A stretch of DNA of 6,454 nt from BMS3ABIN04 sp965554225 (GCA_965554225.1 CBEVZC010000158.1:1-6454); one strand, 5' to 3'. Positions 1 to 5,858 are shown, numbered from the stretch's first letter. Notes: generated from the letters alone by a model not told the origin. Made by a program: numbers and translations.

Positions 1-2
1 TT

Positions 3-101
3 TGTTTAGAAAATGATTCTGTAAGAGAAACTATAAAAATCTTTAATAAGTTTTCTAAAGTAGAACAAACGGAGCTATCAAAAGTTGGTTTTAAGTTTTA
101 G
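3..101 (+). CDS. 3' end of an unrecognised gene (partial; possibly frameshifted)
   Basis: The frame starting at base 3 is open from the window edge for 32 codons to a TAG at 99-101. It reads CLENDSVRETIKIFNKFSKV and on to a KVGFKF end: lysine- and glutamate-rich and plausibly helical, as expected for the C-terminal tail of a soluble protein. I do not recognise the family, and the start lies outside the window. If one extra base is assumed in the T run at 96-99, the reading continues as LERISQIFNERLNAENDV to a TAA at 164-166. That looks more like a natural C-terminus than the abrupt KVGFKF end, so the gene may be frameshifted or the sequence may carry an indel here. Such a short open frame in AT-rich DNA could also be chance. 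Confidence 0.35.
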   Translation, partial: CLENDSVRETIKIFNKFSKVEQTELSKVGFKF

Positions 102-166
102 AAAGAATTTCCCAAATATTTAATGAAAGATTAAATGCTGAAAATGATGTTATTTCTATATATTAA

Positions 167-574
167 TTAATTCTTTATTATAATTAAACACTTAAAACAA
201 TTCATATTTCTTTAAAATCAACATAACAAACAACTGCTATTAACCACTCATTCAAGTTGAGGTGAGAGGGTATAACCATAGATGCTGGCTTGATGTTTTA
301 ATGATTTAATTCTTTGTTCTTTGATTTTTTCAACCACGGGTGATAAAGCACCGGTCAGCATGTCTTAAACTTCATCTTGCTAAGGGTTTTGTAAGTTCAT
401 TAAATATGTTAATTTTGTAAGTGACAAAATTTTGGACTTAAGCTGACTGCGAGTTCGCACTTGGCAGTTTCTGAATTTTTTATATTGTCTTAAAAAACTG
501 CGTTGCTGTTTTTAGTTCCTGAGAGCAGCCAAACATAAGTTAAAAAGTCAACAATAAAAAATAGGAGACTTGTG
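167..574. other. Intergenic region with degenerate attC-like hairpin sequence
   Basis: I see no convincing gene in these roughly 400 bases. The region holds two sites like the left arm of the element at 2805: ACATAAC at 221-227, the exact reverse complement of the GTTATGT found at 2930 and 5774, and GTATAACCA at 270-278, identical to 2805-2813. ATGCTG (282-287) can pair with CAGCAT (356-361). ACTGC (446-450) can pair with GCAGT (464-468) around a small inner palindrome TGCGA/TCGCA (448-459). The stretch AGCTGACTGC at 441-450 resembles AATCTGACTGC at 2822-2832 and AATCTGACCGC at 5610-5620. No clear GTTATGT right end is present before the next gene. If this is an attC-type element, it is decayed or is a mosaic of more than one. 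Confidence 0.25.
563..567 (+). promoter_or_regulatory. Ribosome binding site of the T9SS-sorted protein
   Basis: AGGAG lies 7 bases before ATG 575 and only 4 before the alternative GTG 572. It therefore decides the start in favour of the ATG, which encodes the KK that begins the signal peptide. Confidence 0.6.
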
Positions 575-2785
575 ATGAAAAAGTTAATTAACATCTCGTT
601 TTCATTTCTTCTCTTTTCCTTTATTGGTTTTTTCGGAATTTTTGCTCATGTCTCAGCGCAGAACGGCGCCTGGATTTCTCAAACAATTTCTCAGAACATG
701 GATGGATGGTGGTGGTATGATTGTGGCGAAACTGTTGCCGCTTTGACCCGGCAGTATTCCCGCTACATCTATTTCTTTGATATTAATTCATCGCAATGGT
801 CGGTAGTGGATTTCGGTTCTACCCAGACGGTGAGAAAATTTGCGGTAAAAGGGAATTGTGCCATGGCCTATACCGATTCCCTGATCGTAGGCTACAGCGC
901 TATTACTTCACAGTGGGATACGCTCTATTATCAGGGACAGGTTTTGGATCCTGAACCATCCTGGAGTGGAAGTCCTAGCTGGGGTGCTGGAGAAAATCTT
1001 GCCTATTTTGTGACCAATTCCGCCGCCTATATTTTTGATACTGAACTGGGTCAGTGGCAAACGTTTCAATACTCTATTCCGTTTACTTACCAATCCAATA
1101 ACGGTCGGTTCTGGTCCCGGGGAGATTATGCCGGTATCATCCTGTCTGATTATGGGCAAAACCTATACTATAACCTGGCTTATAGTTTACATGCCCATGC
1201 TTTTAGTGAGTTGTCTGACGGGGGATATTATCAGGATTCTGACTGGAAATTCGACCATGGATATGTGGCACACTGGGACGATGGAAGCACCTATAAAATC
1301 ATTAGCTACACCGCGGGCAGCAATTCCTTTAGCACTATCACCCTTTCAATACCGCCAAATATGTCTACCCAGAATTTGGATCCGAATAATATCATTGAAC
1401 GCACGGTTTTTGTTTTTTCATATATAGAGGAAGTCAGTCATCCGAACTATCGTCTGCATTCCCTGGGTTTCGATACCCGCACCGGCATCTGGATGGAAGA
1501 TATCTGGGATTACAATGAAAACGACTGGGCTATTAAAGATTGGCGTTGCGGTGGGCAGATAGCGATGCTTGCTTGTGTCGATTTGAATAACAACAATCGT
1601 GTCACACTCCGTGTATTCTCCGGGCAAGGTAGTTCTTTTCATGATTACACGCCAGGGATTCTCTATGATATCAATATTGGCCAGTTACCATTAGGGGGAA
1701 CAGTTCTTGCTTACTATGATACATCATATATCTGGTTCCATTCTATCACAACCGAGACCTCCCATATCATTCCTGTGAATGGAATAGAGTATGCCACTGC
1801 GAATTCTGTGATGAGTAAAGATTTTACGTGGGTCAATTTTAATCTGAATGCCAATCCGGATAGTACATACTCAATTTATTTTAATGAAGTGCAAAATTCT
1901 GTAAATAGTATGATGCTGCCAAGGTTTGCTGACAAGTGCCCCTCAACACCCTTTTTAGCCACTTTCAACCTGTTCTTTCTCAATAAAAAGGTTTACCTCT
2001 ACTCCGGTATAGTAAATGATTATTCTGTAGTAAATTTCCCCTCAGCGGTTCAGGCTTCGCAAATTCATGCGAAGGATAAATTAGCGGCAGTCAAAACCAG
2101 CGATTACTTAGCCATTTATGATGCCACAACAAATTCCACGCATACAGAGACATACTCTTATTACTCCGACCCCTCGCTGGGTGCCCATGTGGCGGTGATT
2201 CAAAGAAACAATATCTTACAGGCCTATAGCACCATAACGCATCAATGGTATGAATTTACCATTCCGAATGGGATTGGCAGTTGGGCTGCAAGTGACTATC
2301 TGGGACGATGTGAATCCCTCGGGATTGATGACAGATATTATGCGTTTAACGGTTTCAACGGGAATCTGGTGGAGCTGCAACCGCAGGGGAATTGGGTGAA
2401 CGGGGTCAATACAAAAATGGGTGCAAAAACCATTTTGGTCGTGCGGGACAGCATCATTTATGCTTTTGACCCGCAAGCCGTAACAGGTATTTCGAATCCG
2501 AATAGTGTTTCGCCATTGCCGACGAATTTCCATTTAGAACAAAATTATCCTAACCCATTTAATCCAAGCACAACAATTAGATATTCGTTACCACAAAGTG
2601 GATTTGTGCAGTTAAAAGTATATGATTTACTTGGGAAAGAAGTTGCAAGTTTAGTTAATAAAGAACAAGCACTGGGTAATTATAAAATTGAGTTTACTGC
2701 TAAGAATTTATCAAGTGGAGTATATTTTTACAGATTACAAAGCGGTAGTTTTACAGAGACAAAAAAACTCATTTTATTGCAGTAA
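575..2785 (+). CDS. Secreted beta-propeller-like repeat protein with T9SS type A sorting domain
   Basis: A 736-residue exported protein, probably on the cell surface or released. I chose ATG 575 over GTG 572 because AGGAG at 563-567 lies 7 bases upstream. Residues 1-29 form a signal peptide (KK, a long Phe/Leu/Ile core, cleavage near VSAQ). The body, about 30-640, carries a recurring motif: hydrophobic residues, then Y/F-D/S-x-x-T/S-x-x-W/F. Examples are FFDINSSQWSV, YIFDTELGQWQTF, GFDTRTGIWME and AYSTITHQWYEF. I count about fourteen copies roughly 30-56 residues apart, as expected for beta-propeller blades (kelch/WD-like), possibly two seven-bladed propellers. Residues about 649-736 are a T9SS type A sorting domain: LEQNYPNPFNP, then a YSLP strand, VYDLLGKEV, and a GVYFYRL...KKLILLQ end. 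In that family this domain directs passage across the outer membrane by the Por machinery and is then removed. The body is clearly GC-richer than the sorting domain. Its substrate or partner cannot be read from sequence; no catalytic motif is evident. Confidence 0.85.
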   Translation: MKKLINISFSFLLFSFIGFFGIFAHVSAQNGAWISQTISQNMDGWWWYDCGETVAALTRQYSRYIYFFDINSSQWSVVDFGSTQTVRKFAVKGNCAMAYTDSLIVGYSAITSQWDTLYYQGQVLDPEPSWSGSPSWGAGENLAYFVTNSAAYIFDTELGQWQTFQYSIPFTYQSNNGRFWSRGDYAGIILSDYGQNLYYNLAYSLHAHAFSELSDGGYYQDSDWKFDHGYVAHWDDGSTYKIISYTAGSNSFSTITLSIPPNMSTQNLDPNNIIERTVFVFSYIEEVSHPNYRLHSLGFDTRTGIWMEDIWDYNENDWAIKDWRCGGQIAMLACVDLNNNNRVTLRVFSGQGSSFHDYTPGILYDINIGQLPLGGTVLAYYDTSYIWFHSITTETSHIIPVNGIEYATANSVMSKDFTWVNFNLNANPDSTYSIYFNEVQNSVNSMMLPRFADKCPSTPFLATFNLFFLNKKVYLYSGIVNDYSVVNFPSAVQASQIHAKDKLAAVKTSDYLAIYDATTNSTHTETYSYYSDPSLGAHVAVIQRNNILQAYSTITHQWYEFTIPNGIGSWAASDYLGRCESLGIDDRYYAFNGFNGNLVELQPQGNWVNGVNTKMGAKTILVVRDSIIYAFDPQAVTGISNPNSVSPLPTNFHLEQNYPNPFNPSTTIRYSLPQSGFVQLKVYDLLGKEVASLVNKEQALGNYKIEFTAKNLSSGVYFYRLQSGSFTETKKLILLQ

Positions 2786-2804
2786 TAAAAAAATTAAAAG
2801 CGTT

Positions 2805-2943
2805 GTATAACCAACAACTCAAATCTGACTGCCTACACGCTTTGTTTTTTGTGGGTTTTCATTAATTTTGAGTTGTGAATTTTTTAATAAATATTTTAGA
2901 AATTACGGTAGCAGTTTAGTTGTATCGCCGTTATGTGTCATAT
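2805..2943 (+). repeat. attC-like imperfect palindrome (integron-type recombination site candidate)
   Basis: This begins 19 bases after the stop of the T9SS-sorted gene. Seen directly: ATAAC (2807-2811) pairs with GTTAT (2930-2934). ACAACT (2814-2819) pairs with AGTTGT (2918-2923). ACTGC (2828-2832) pairs with GCAGT (2911-2915). Together they form a two-block stem with small unpaired spacers around a long variable centre, about 130 bases in all. That is the R''-L''-variable-L'-R' layout of attC sites, and the length is like the long Vibrio type. A competing perfect 10-base inverted repeat also exists (2814-2823 with 2867-2876). The right end GTTATGT departs from the classical GTTRRRY at one position. 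The last 14 bases, GTTATGTGTCATAT, recur exactly at 5774. It could instead be a lineage-specific interspersed repeat. No clear transcription terminator is present. Confidence 0.4.
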
Positions 2944-2975
2944 AAAGCAATTAGTATAAAAACGAGAGTAAAGAA

Positions 2976-4031
2976 ATGAAGATAATACCCCAATACTCCG
3001 CAAAGGCAGGTCTTCCTCCCGGGGAAGTTGTTTTTGTCGGCGAACAGAAAGTTGAACATCCAAAAATACACGTTATTCAATACAATGAAAAAGATGTTGT
3101 CGAATCAGACATTCAAAACATATCCGAAGTCTCCAAATTCATAAGTAAATCAAGCGTGACATGGATAGATATTGCAGGCCTGCATCAGGTTAGCTTGATT
3201 GAAGATATTGGTAAAGCACTTGAAATACATCCTCTGGTTTTAGAAGACATCGTCCATACATCTCAAAGACCAAAGCTTGAAGAATTTGATGATTATATTT
3301 TTCTGGTTCTGAGAATGTTCTATTTCCAGGACAAAAATATTGTAGACGAACAAGTCAGTATAATCCTAGGTGAAGATTATGTTATTACTTTCCAAGAGAG
3401 ACCAGGAGATATCTTTGATCCGTTACGTGAGAGAATCAGAAGTAAAAAGTTTCGAATAACCAAACTAAAATCCGATTATCTTTCCTATAGCCTGATTGAT
3501 TCGATTGTAGATAATTATTACGTTATTCTTGAAACTTTAGGGGAAAGAATAGAATTTATAGAAGACGATTTATTACTGAACCCTTCTCCGGACATTTTAC
3601 AAGAAATACATAGCCTTAAAAGAGAGATGATCTCTCTAAGACGATCCGTTTGGCCGGTGCGCGAATCGATAAATAAATTGGACAGGTCAGAGTCGGCTTT
3701 GATAAGAAAGCCAACCAAGATGTTTATTCGTGATGTTTATGACCACACTATTCAGGTTATTGATGCCATTGAAAATTATAGAGATATTATATCCGGTATG
3801 TTAGATACTTATTTATCCAGCCTCAGTAATCGCATGAATGAAGTCATGAAAACATTAACGATAATAGCAACTATTTTCATCCCTTTAACATTTATTGCAG
3901 GCGTTTATGGAATGAATTTTGAGTATATGCCGGAGCTTAAATGGCACTTGGGATATTTTGGCGTCTGGCTGGTTATGGTTATAGTTACCATCGTTATGAT
4001 ATTCTATTTTAGAAAGAAAAAGTGGTTATGA
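2976..4031 (+). CDS. corA: CorA family magnesium/cobalt transport protein
   Basis: A complete 351-residue divalent-cation channel of the CorA family. In the family it forms a homopentamer in the inner membrane, takes up Mg2+ (also Co2+ or Ni2+) down the membrane potential, and closes when Mg2+ binds its cytoplasmic domain. The N-terminal alpha/beta domain (about 40-165) includes the typical run HPLVLEDIVHTSQRPKLEEF. The long stalk helix follows (about 180-290). Transmembrane helix 1 is at about 290-311 and ends in the signature YGMNF, with the invariant GMN at 312-314. The external loop carries MPEL (318-321). Helix 2 is at about 326-345, followed by a basic RKKKWL tail. Length and all signatures are intact. 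ATG 2976 has a modest GAGAG 7 bases upstream. The start lies only 32 bases after the 14-base repeat at 2930-2943, so the promoter is probably within or beside that element. GC is near one third, like the rest of the window. Confidence 0.95.
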   Translation: MKIIPQYSAKAGLPPGEVVFVGEQKVEHPKIHVIQYNEKDVVESDIQNISEVSKFISKSSVTWIDIAGLHQVSLIEDIGKALEIHPLVLEDIVHTSQRPKLEEFDDYIFLVLRMFYFQDKNIVDEQVSIILGEDYVITFQERPGDIFDPLRERIRSKKFRITKLKSDYLSYSLIDSIVDNYYVILETLGERIEFIEDDLLLNPSPDILQEIHSLKREMISLRRSVWPVRESINKLDRSESALIRKPTKMFIRDVYDHTIQVIDAIENYRDIISGMLDTYLSSLSNRMNEVMKTLTIIATIFIPLTFIAGVYGMNFEYMPELKWHLGYFGVWLVMVIVTIVMIFYFRKKKWL

Positions 4032-4076
4032 AAAAGACAAATAACATGAAATTGAATATATTGGTGGGTAATTGGA

Positions 4077-4295
4077 GTGTCTACAATATTGAAAGTGACC
4101 AAATCTATTAATGTAGGATTGGTGAAGCCAATTTTTGGATCAGAAGGGATAAAAATGAAATTTACATTGCCACATCCCACTGTCACTCAAATAGCTTATG
4201 AGATCGGTTTTTCAAGTCCGGCTCAATTCACAAGAGCATCTACAAAACAATTTAACTGTCTCCCGTCTGAATTTTCTTTTAGCAGAAAAAGCTGA
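4077..4295 (+). pseudogene. Remnant of an AraC-family C-terminal DNA-binding domain
   Basis: The frame ending in the TGA at 4293-4295 encodes TVTQIAYEIGFSSPAQFTRA followed by a KQFNCLPSEF end. This is the second helix-turn-helix of the AraC/XylS DNA-binding domain; family members normally read close to TVTEIAYEVGFSS...F.R.FKK.FG..PSEF. Here the usual Phe after the Arg is altered (RASTKQF). The first helix-turn-helix and any sensor domain are absent, and the preceding residues do not resemble the family. I therefore call it a truncated relic. The open frame reaches back to a GTG at 4077, but a better start is ATG 4155, preceded by AAGGGA at 4144-4149, which would give a 46-residue peptide. It follows corA by 45 bases and need not be related to it. 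Expression of the short form cannot be excluded. Confidence 0.6.
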
Positions 4296-4347
4296 AAAAG
4301 AACTTAGAAACAAATCTTTTAGCATTTTGAAACAAAAAAGCAAAATG

Positions 4348-4377
4348 TTGAAACAAATCAGATAGCCGAACTATAAT
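4348..4377 (+). promoter_or_regulatory. Sigma-70-like promoter for the small membrane protein / DUF4412 operon
   Basis: TTGAAA (4348-4353) and a perfect TATAAT (4372-4377) are separated by 18 bases. They sit just after the AraC remnant and before the small membrane ORF, which suits a fresh transcription unit. A second candidate at 4386-4393, TATCTTTG, fits the TAnnTTTG -7 box of Bacteroidota sigma factors but has no matching TTG element 19-21 bases upstream. Which is used depends on the lineage. Confidence 0.45.
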
Positions 4378-4433
4378 TCAAAATTTATCTTTGCACTGTT
4401 TAATGGATCCCTCAAACTTTAAGCAGAGGTACG

Positions 4434-4586
4434 ATTAAAAAGAAAAATTTCAAATCGGAGAGTACTGAACAATTAAAAAAGAGGGAGAAGATAGTTATGC
4501 GAATTATAATCATGATTTCTATAGTAATAGGAATACTTTTAACATTCGTTCTAACAGGAATAATTGATCTATTTATTAATAAATAA
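4434..4586 (+). CDS. Small single-helix membrane protein (start uncertain)
   Basis: The frame ending in TAA at 4584-4586 encodes a hydrophilic segment, KKKNFKSESTEQLKKREK, then one membrane helix, IIIMISIVIGILLTFVLTGI, and a short tail. A 'STEQLkkreK' head before a Gly-containing helix is a layout I recall from small Bacteroidota membrane proteins. That supports the longer reading, although it has no ATG. The candidate start is ATT 4434, with AGAGG at 4425-4429 upstream. The conservative choice is ATG 4497, with GAGGGAG at 4481-4487, giving 29 residues that are almost only the helix. Either ATT is used, which would be rare, or the original ATG has mutated and translation now begins at 4497. 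The stop lies 12 bases before the DUF4412 start, so the two are probably co-transcribed. Function unknown. Confidence 0.5.
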   Translation: MKKKNFKSESTEQLKKREKIVMRIIIMISIVIGILLTFVLTGIIDLFINK

Positions 4587-4598
4587 AGGAACATTAAA

Positions 4599-5243
4599 AT
4601 GAAAAAATTTAACATCAATCTTGCTTTAATAATATTTCTTTTAGCAGGGATAACTTTTGCACAGGAAGCCTTTGAAGGGAAGGTTAAATTCAATGTAGAT
4701 GAGAATGGTAAAAAACAAGTAATGGATTATTACGCAAAGGATAAAAAATTCAGAATGGAAATGCCTGATAAAGGAGGGGTAATATTATTCAACAGTAATG
4801 AGTTCAAGATGTACATACTTGTGGAGAAAGATAAAATGTATATGGAGTCACCTATGATGCCTATGAGTATGAGCAGTGGAGGAGGGAGTATTAGCAAGAC
4901 TGGTGAAACAAAAAATATACTTGGTTATAATTGCGAAAAATTTCTTTTTACTCAAAAGGATGTAAAAGGTGAAGCATGGATGACAGATGAACTTGGAGCT
5001 TTTATGTTTTTTATGGAATCTCAACAAGAAATGCCGGAATGGCAGAAGGAGATTCTGGATGCTGGTTATTTCCCACTACAAATAACTCAGTTTAATAAAA
5101 GAAAAAATAAAAAAAGTATTTATAATGTTGTAGAAGTCACACCAATGGAGTTGAGTGAGGATTTATTTGTCATTCCTCCTTCTTACAAAAAATTAGATTT
5201 AACAGGGGGCTTCGGAGGTTTAAAAAACTTATTCGGTAAATAA
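4599..5243 (+). CDS. DUF4412-like secreted protein
   Basis: A 214-residue exported protein. ATG 4599 follows AAAGGA (4585-4590) by 8 bases, and that binding site overlaps the stop of the upstream small ORF, suggesting one operon. Residues 1-22 are a signal peptide (KKFN, hydrophobic Leu/Ile core, cleavage near TFAQ). The mature part begins FEGKVKFNVDENGKKQVMDY and continues into a KFRMEM strand. The pattern 'beta strand with substrate-like GK/NG, D-YY-K-KFRME, then ILFNS...KMYIL' is typical of DUF4412, a beta-rich periplasmic domain of unknown function related to LolA/LolB-like folds. A methionine-rich stretch (about 80-96, including PMMPMSMSSGGG) and a conserved-looking YNCEKF follow; the Cys is near residue 112. 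There is no lipobox Cys after the signal peptide and no T9SS tail, so it is likely periplasmic. Role unknown; the assignment rests on my recall of the family. Confidence 0.8.
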   Translation: MKKFNINLALIIFLLAGITFAQEAFEGKVKFNVDENGKKQVMDYYAKDKKFRMEMPDKGGVILFNSNEFKMYILVEKDKMYMESPMMPMSMSSGGGSISKTGETKNILGYNCEKFLFTQKDVKGEAWMTDELGAFMFFMESQQEMPEWQKEILDAGYFPLQITQFNKRKNKKSIYNVVEVTPMELSEDLFVIPPSYKKLDLTGGFGGLKNLFGK

Positions 5244-5275
5244 AGGAATAAAATTAACTACAGGAGATTTATATT

Positions 5276-5337
5276 ATGAATTTTTTTTAGTTCTGGCACT
5301 TATGATTTTCAGCCTAAATAGAACTTTTTCATATTAG
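5276..5337 (+). pseudogene. Frameshifted signal-peptide start of a lost third operon gene
   Basis: A strong AGGAG (5263-5267) lies 8 bases before ATG 5276, only 32 bases after the DUF4412 stop. As given, the frame ends after four codons (MNFF, TAG at 5288-5290) inside a run of eight T's (5281-5288). One additional T would restore MNFFLVLALMIFSLNRTFSY, a plausible signal-peptide start, before a TAG at 5335-5337. The arrangement suggests that a third exported protein once followed DUF4412 and was lost by a slip in the T run plus truncation. Alternatives are a sequencing indel or a slippage switch at the T tract, but even the restored frame is too short to be a functional protein. Confidence 0.4.
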
Positions 5338-5563
5338 CACCTTTACTTACTTTTCCGCCTTAGGCGGAAAATGATTGAAACAGTATTTCGGGTATCATCA
5401 CCCTTGTGAATATACGGTCTCTTTTGGACCAGGTTATTCCTCGACTCTAACCCGATGGGAAGGAGAAACTGGTTAACAGGTTCAATGTGACCTAGCAAAT
5501 CATCCTTCTCTTCCCAACAGTATTGAATTATTATCAATTTGTCTATTTATTTTACTAATTTAA
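5338..5563. other. Gene-free stretch with GC palindrome and a GC-richer relic
   Basis: No supported gene. TTTTCCGCC (5351-5359) and GGCGGAAAA (5363-5371) form a perfect 9-base stem with a 3-base loop. The stem is not followed by a T run on either strand, so it is a poor match to a standard terminator, though it could end the operon's transcript. From 5401 to 5520 the GC count is 55 of 120 bases (46%), above the neighbouring genes. All three + frames are interrupted there. One interrupted frame reads like broken protein (NIRSLLDQVIPRL, stop, PDGKEKLVNRFNVT), so decayed coding DNA of unknown family is possible. Confidence 0.4.
5351..5371. repeat. Perfect GC-rich palindrome, possible transcript end
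   Basis: TTTTCCGCC and GGCGGAAAA are perfectly complementary around TTA. It lies 107 bases after the DUF4412 stop and 13 bases after the signal-peptide relic. The A/T-flanked symmetric form could act in both directions as a weak terminator or be a short interspersed palindrome. A similar but imperfect one, CCGCCAAAGGTGG, occurs at 5588-5600. Confidence 0.5.
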
Positions 5564-5787
5564 ACATACAAGCAAATCAACTTTACCCCGCCAAAGGTGG
5601 ACAAGCTTTAATCTGACCGCGTTTTCAATGCGGCATTTTTGAAATCTTCGGGCTTGGTGTAAAAGGAAACATTGCTTGTAACATTGTTCTATTAAATAAA
5701 TTTGTTAAAAATTATTGGCAGTAGCTTTTTTTACGTCATTGCCGTTTGGGGCGGACGGGTGAAAAGCGACGCTGTTATGTGTCATAT
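5564..5787 (+). repeat. Second attC-like imperfect palindrome, diverged
   Basis: This is about 220 bases, ending in GTTATGTGTCATAT at 5774-5787, identical to 2930-2943. The left end ACATACAAGC (5564-5573) is complementary to the right end GCTGTTATGT (5771-5780) apart from two one-base bulges. TTTACCCCGCCAAA (5582-5595) can fold onto 5745-5764 with gaps, using GGCGG and GGGT. Inside, ACAAGC (5601-5606) pairs with GCTTGT (5674-5679), and CCGC (5617-5620) pairs with GCGG (5630-5633). The segment AATCTGACCGC matches AATCTGACTGC of the first element at 10 of 11 bases. Same orientation and same right end as the first element, but a different, longer centre, as expected for attC-type sites whose arms but not centres are conserved. 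No ORF was found in it. Confidence 0.35.
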
Positions 5788-5793
5788 TTAATA

Positions 5794-5822
5794 TTGATAA
5801 AGTCATAATATAGAGCTATATT
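5794..5822 (+). promoter_or_regulatory. Promoter of the toxin-antitoxin operon
   Basis: TTGATA (5794-5799) and TATATT (5817-5822) are separated by exactly 17 bases, a good sigma-70-like arrangement. They start a transcript about 30 bases before the antitoxin ATG. The pair begins only a few bases after the attC-like element, so this module carries its own promoter. Confidence 0.45.
5807..5822. promoter_or_regulatory. Candidate operator for antitoxin autoregulation
   Basis: AATATAG (5807-5813) and CTATATT (5816-5822) are perfect 7-base inverted arms around AG, overlapping the -10 box. Phd/YefM antitoxins typically bind short palindromes over their own promoter, and position and symmetry fit that role. 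The arms are AT-only apart from one G/C pair, so chance symmetry in AT-rich DNA is possible. Confidence 0.4.
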
Positions 5823-5858
5823 TTGTATGTTATTTCGTCATTATTAAAAGGTTCTAAT

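Noticed and set aside
908..2533. Several open frames in other frames and on the minus strand within the large secreted protein
   Set aside because: They are shadows of the GC-richer coding body, with no domains or start signals.
2826..2860. T-rich stretch after the T9SS gene as a rho-independent terminator
   Set aside because: There is no GC-rich hairpin directly before the T run; the pairing here is better explained by the long attC-like palindrome.
3518..4186. Minus-strand open frames under and just after corA
   Set aside because: Antisense to CorA codons or to the AraC remnant; no recognisable protein.
4046..4202. Alternative frame after corA starting ATG 4046 (MKLNILVGNWSVYNIESDQIY, stop, then open to 4202)
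   Set aside because: No family recognised and interrupted by TAA 4109-4111; it overlaps the AraC-derived frame, which has clear family support.
4412..4693. Minus-strand open frame of 93 codons
   Set aside because: It is antisense to the small membrane protein and the DUF4412 signal peptide; its hydrophobic look comes from the complement of those AT-rich codons.
5343..5537. Minus-strand open frame of 64 codons
   Set aside because: It runs through the GC palindrome, has no convincing binding site or recognisable domain, and overlaps a stretch with broken frames on the other strand; likely chance.
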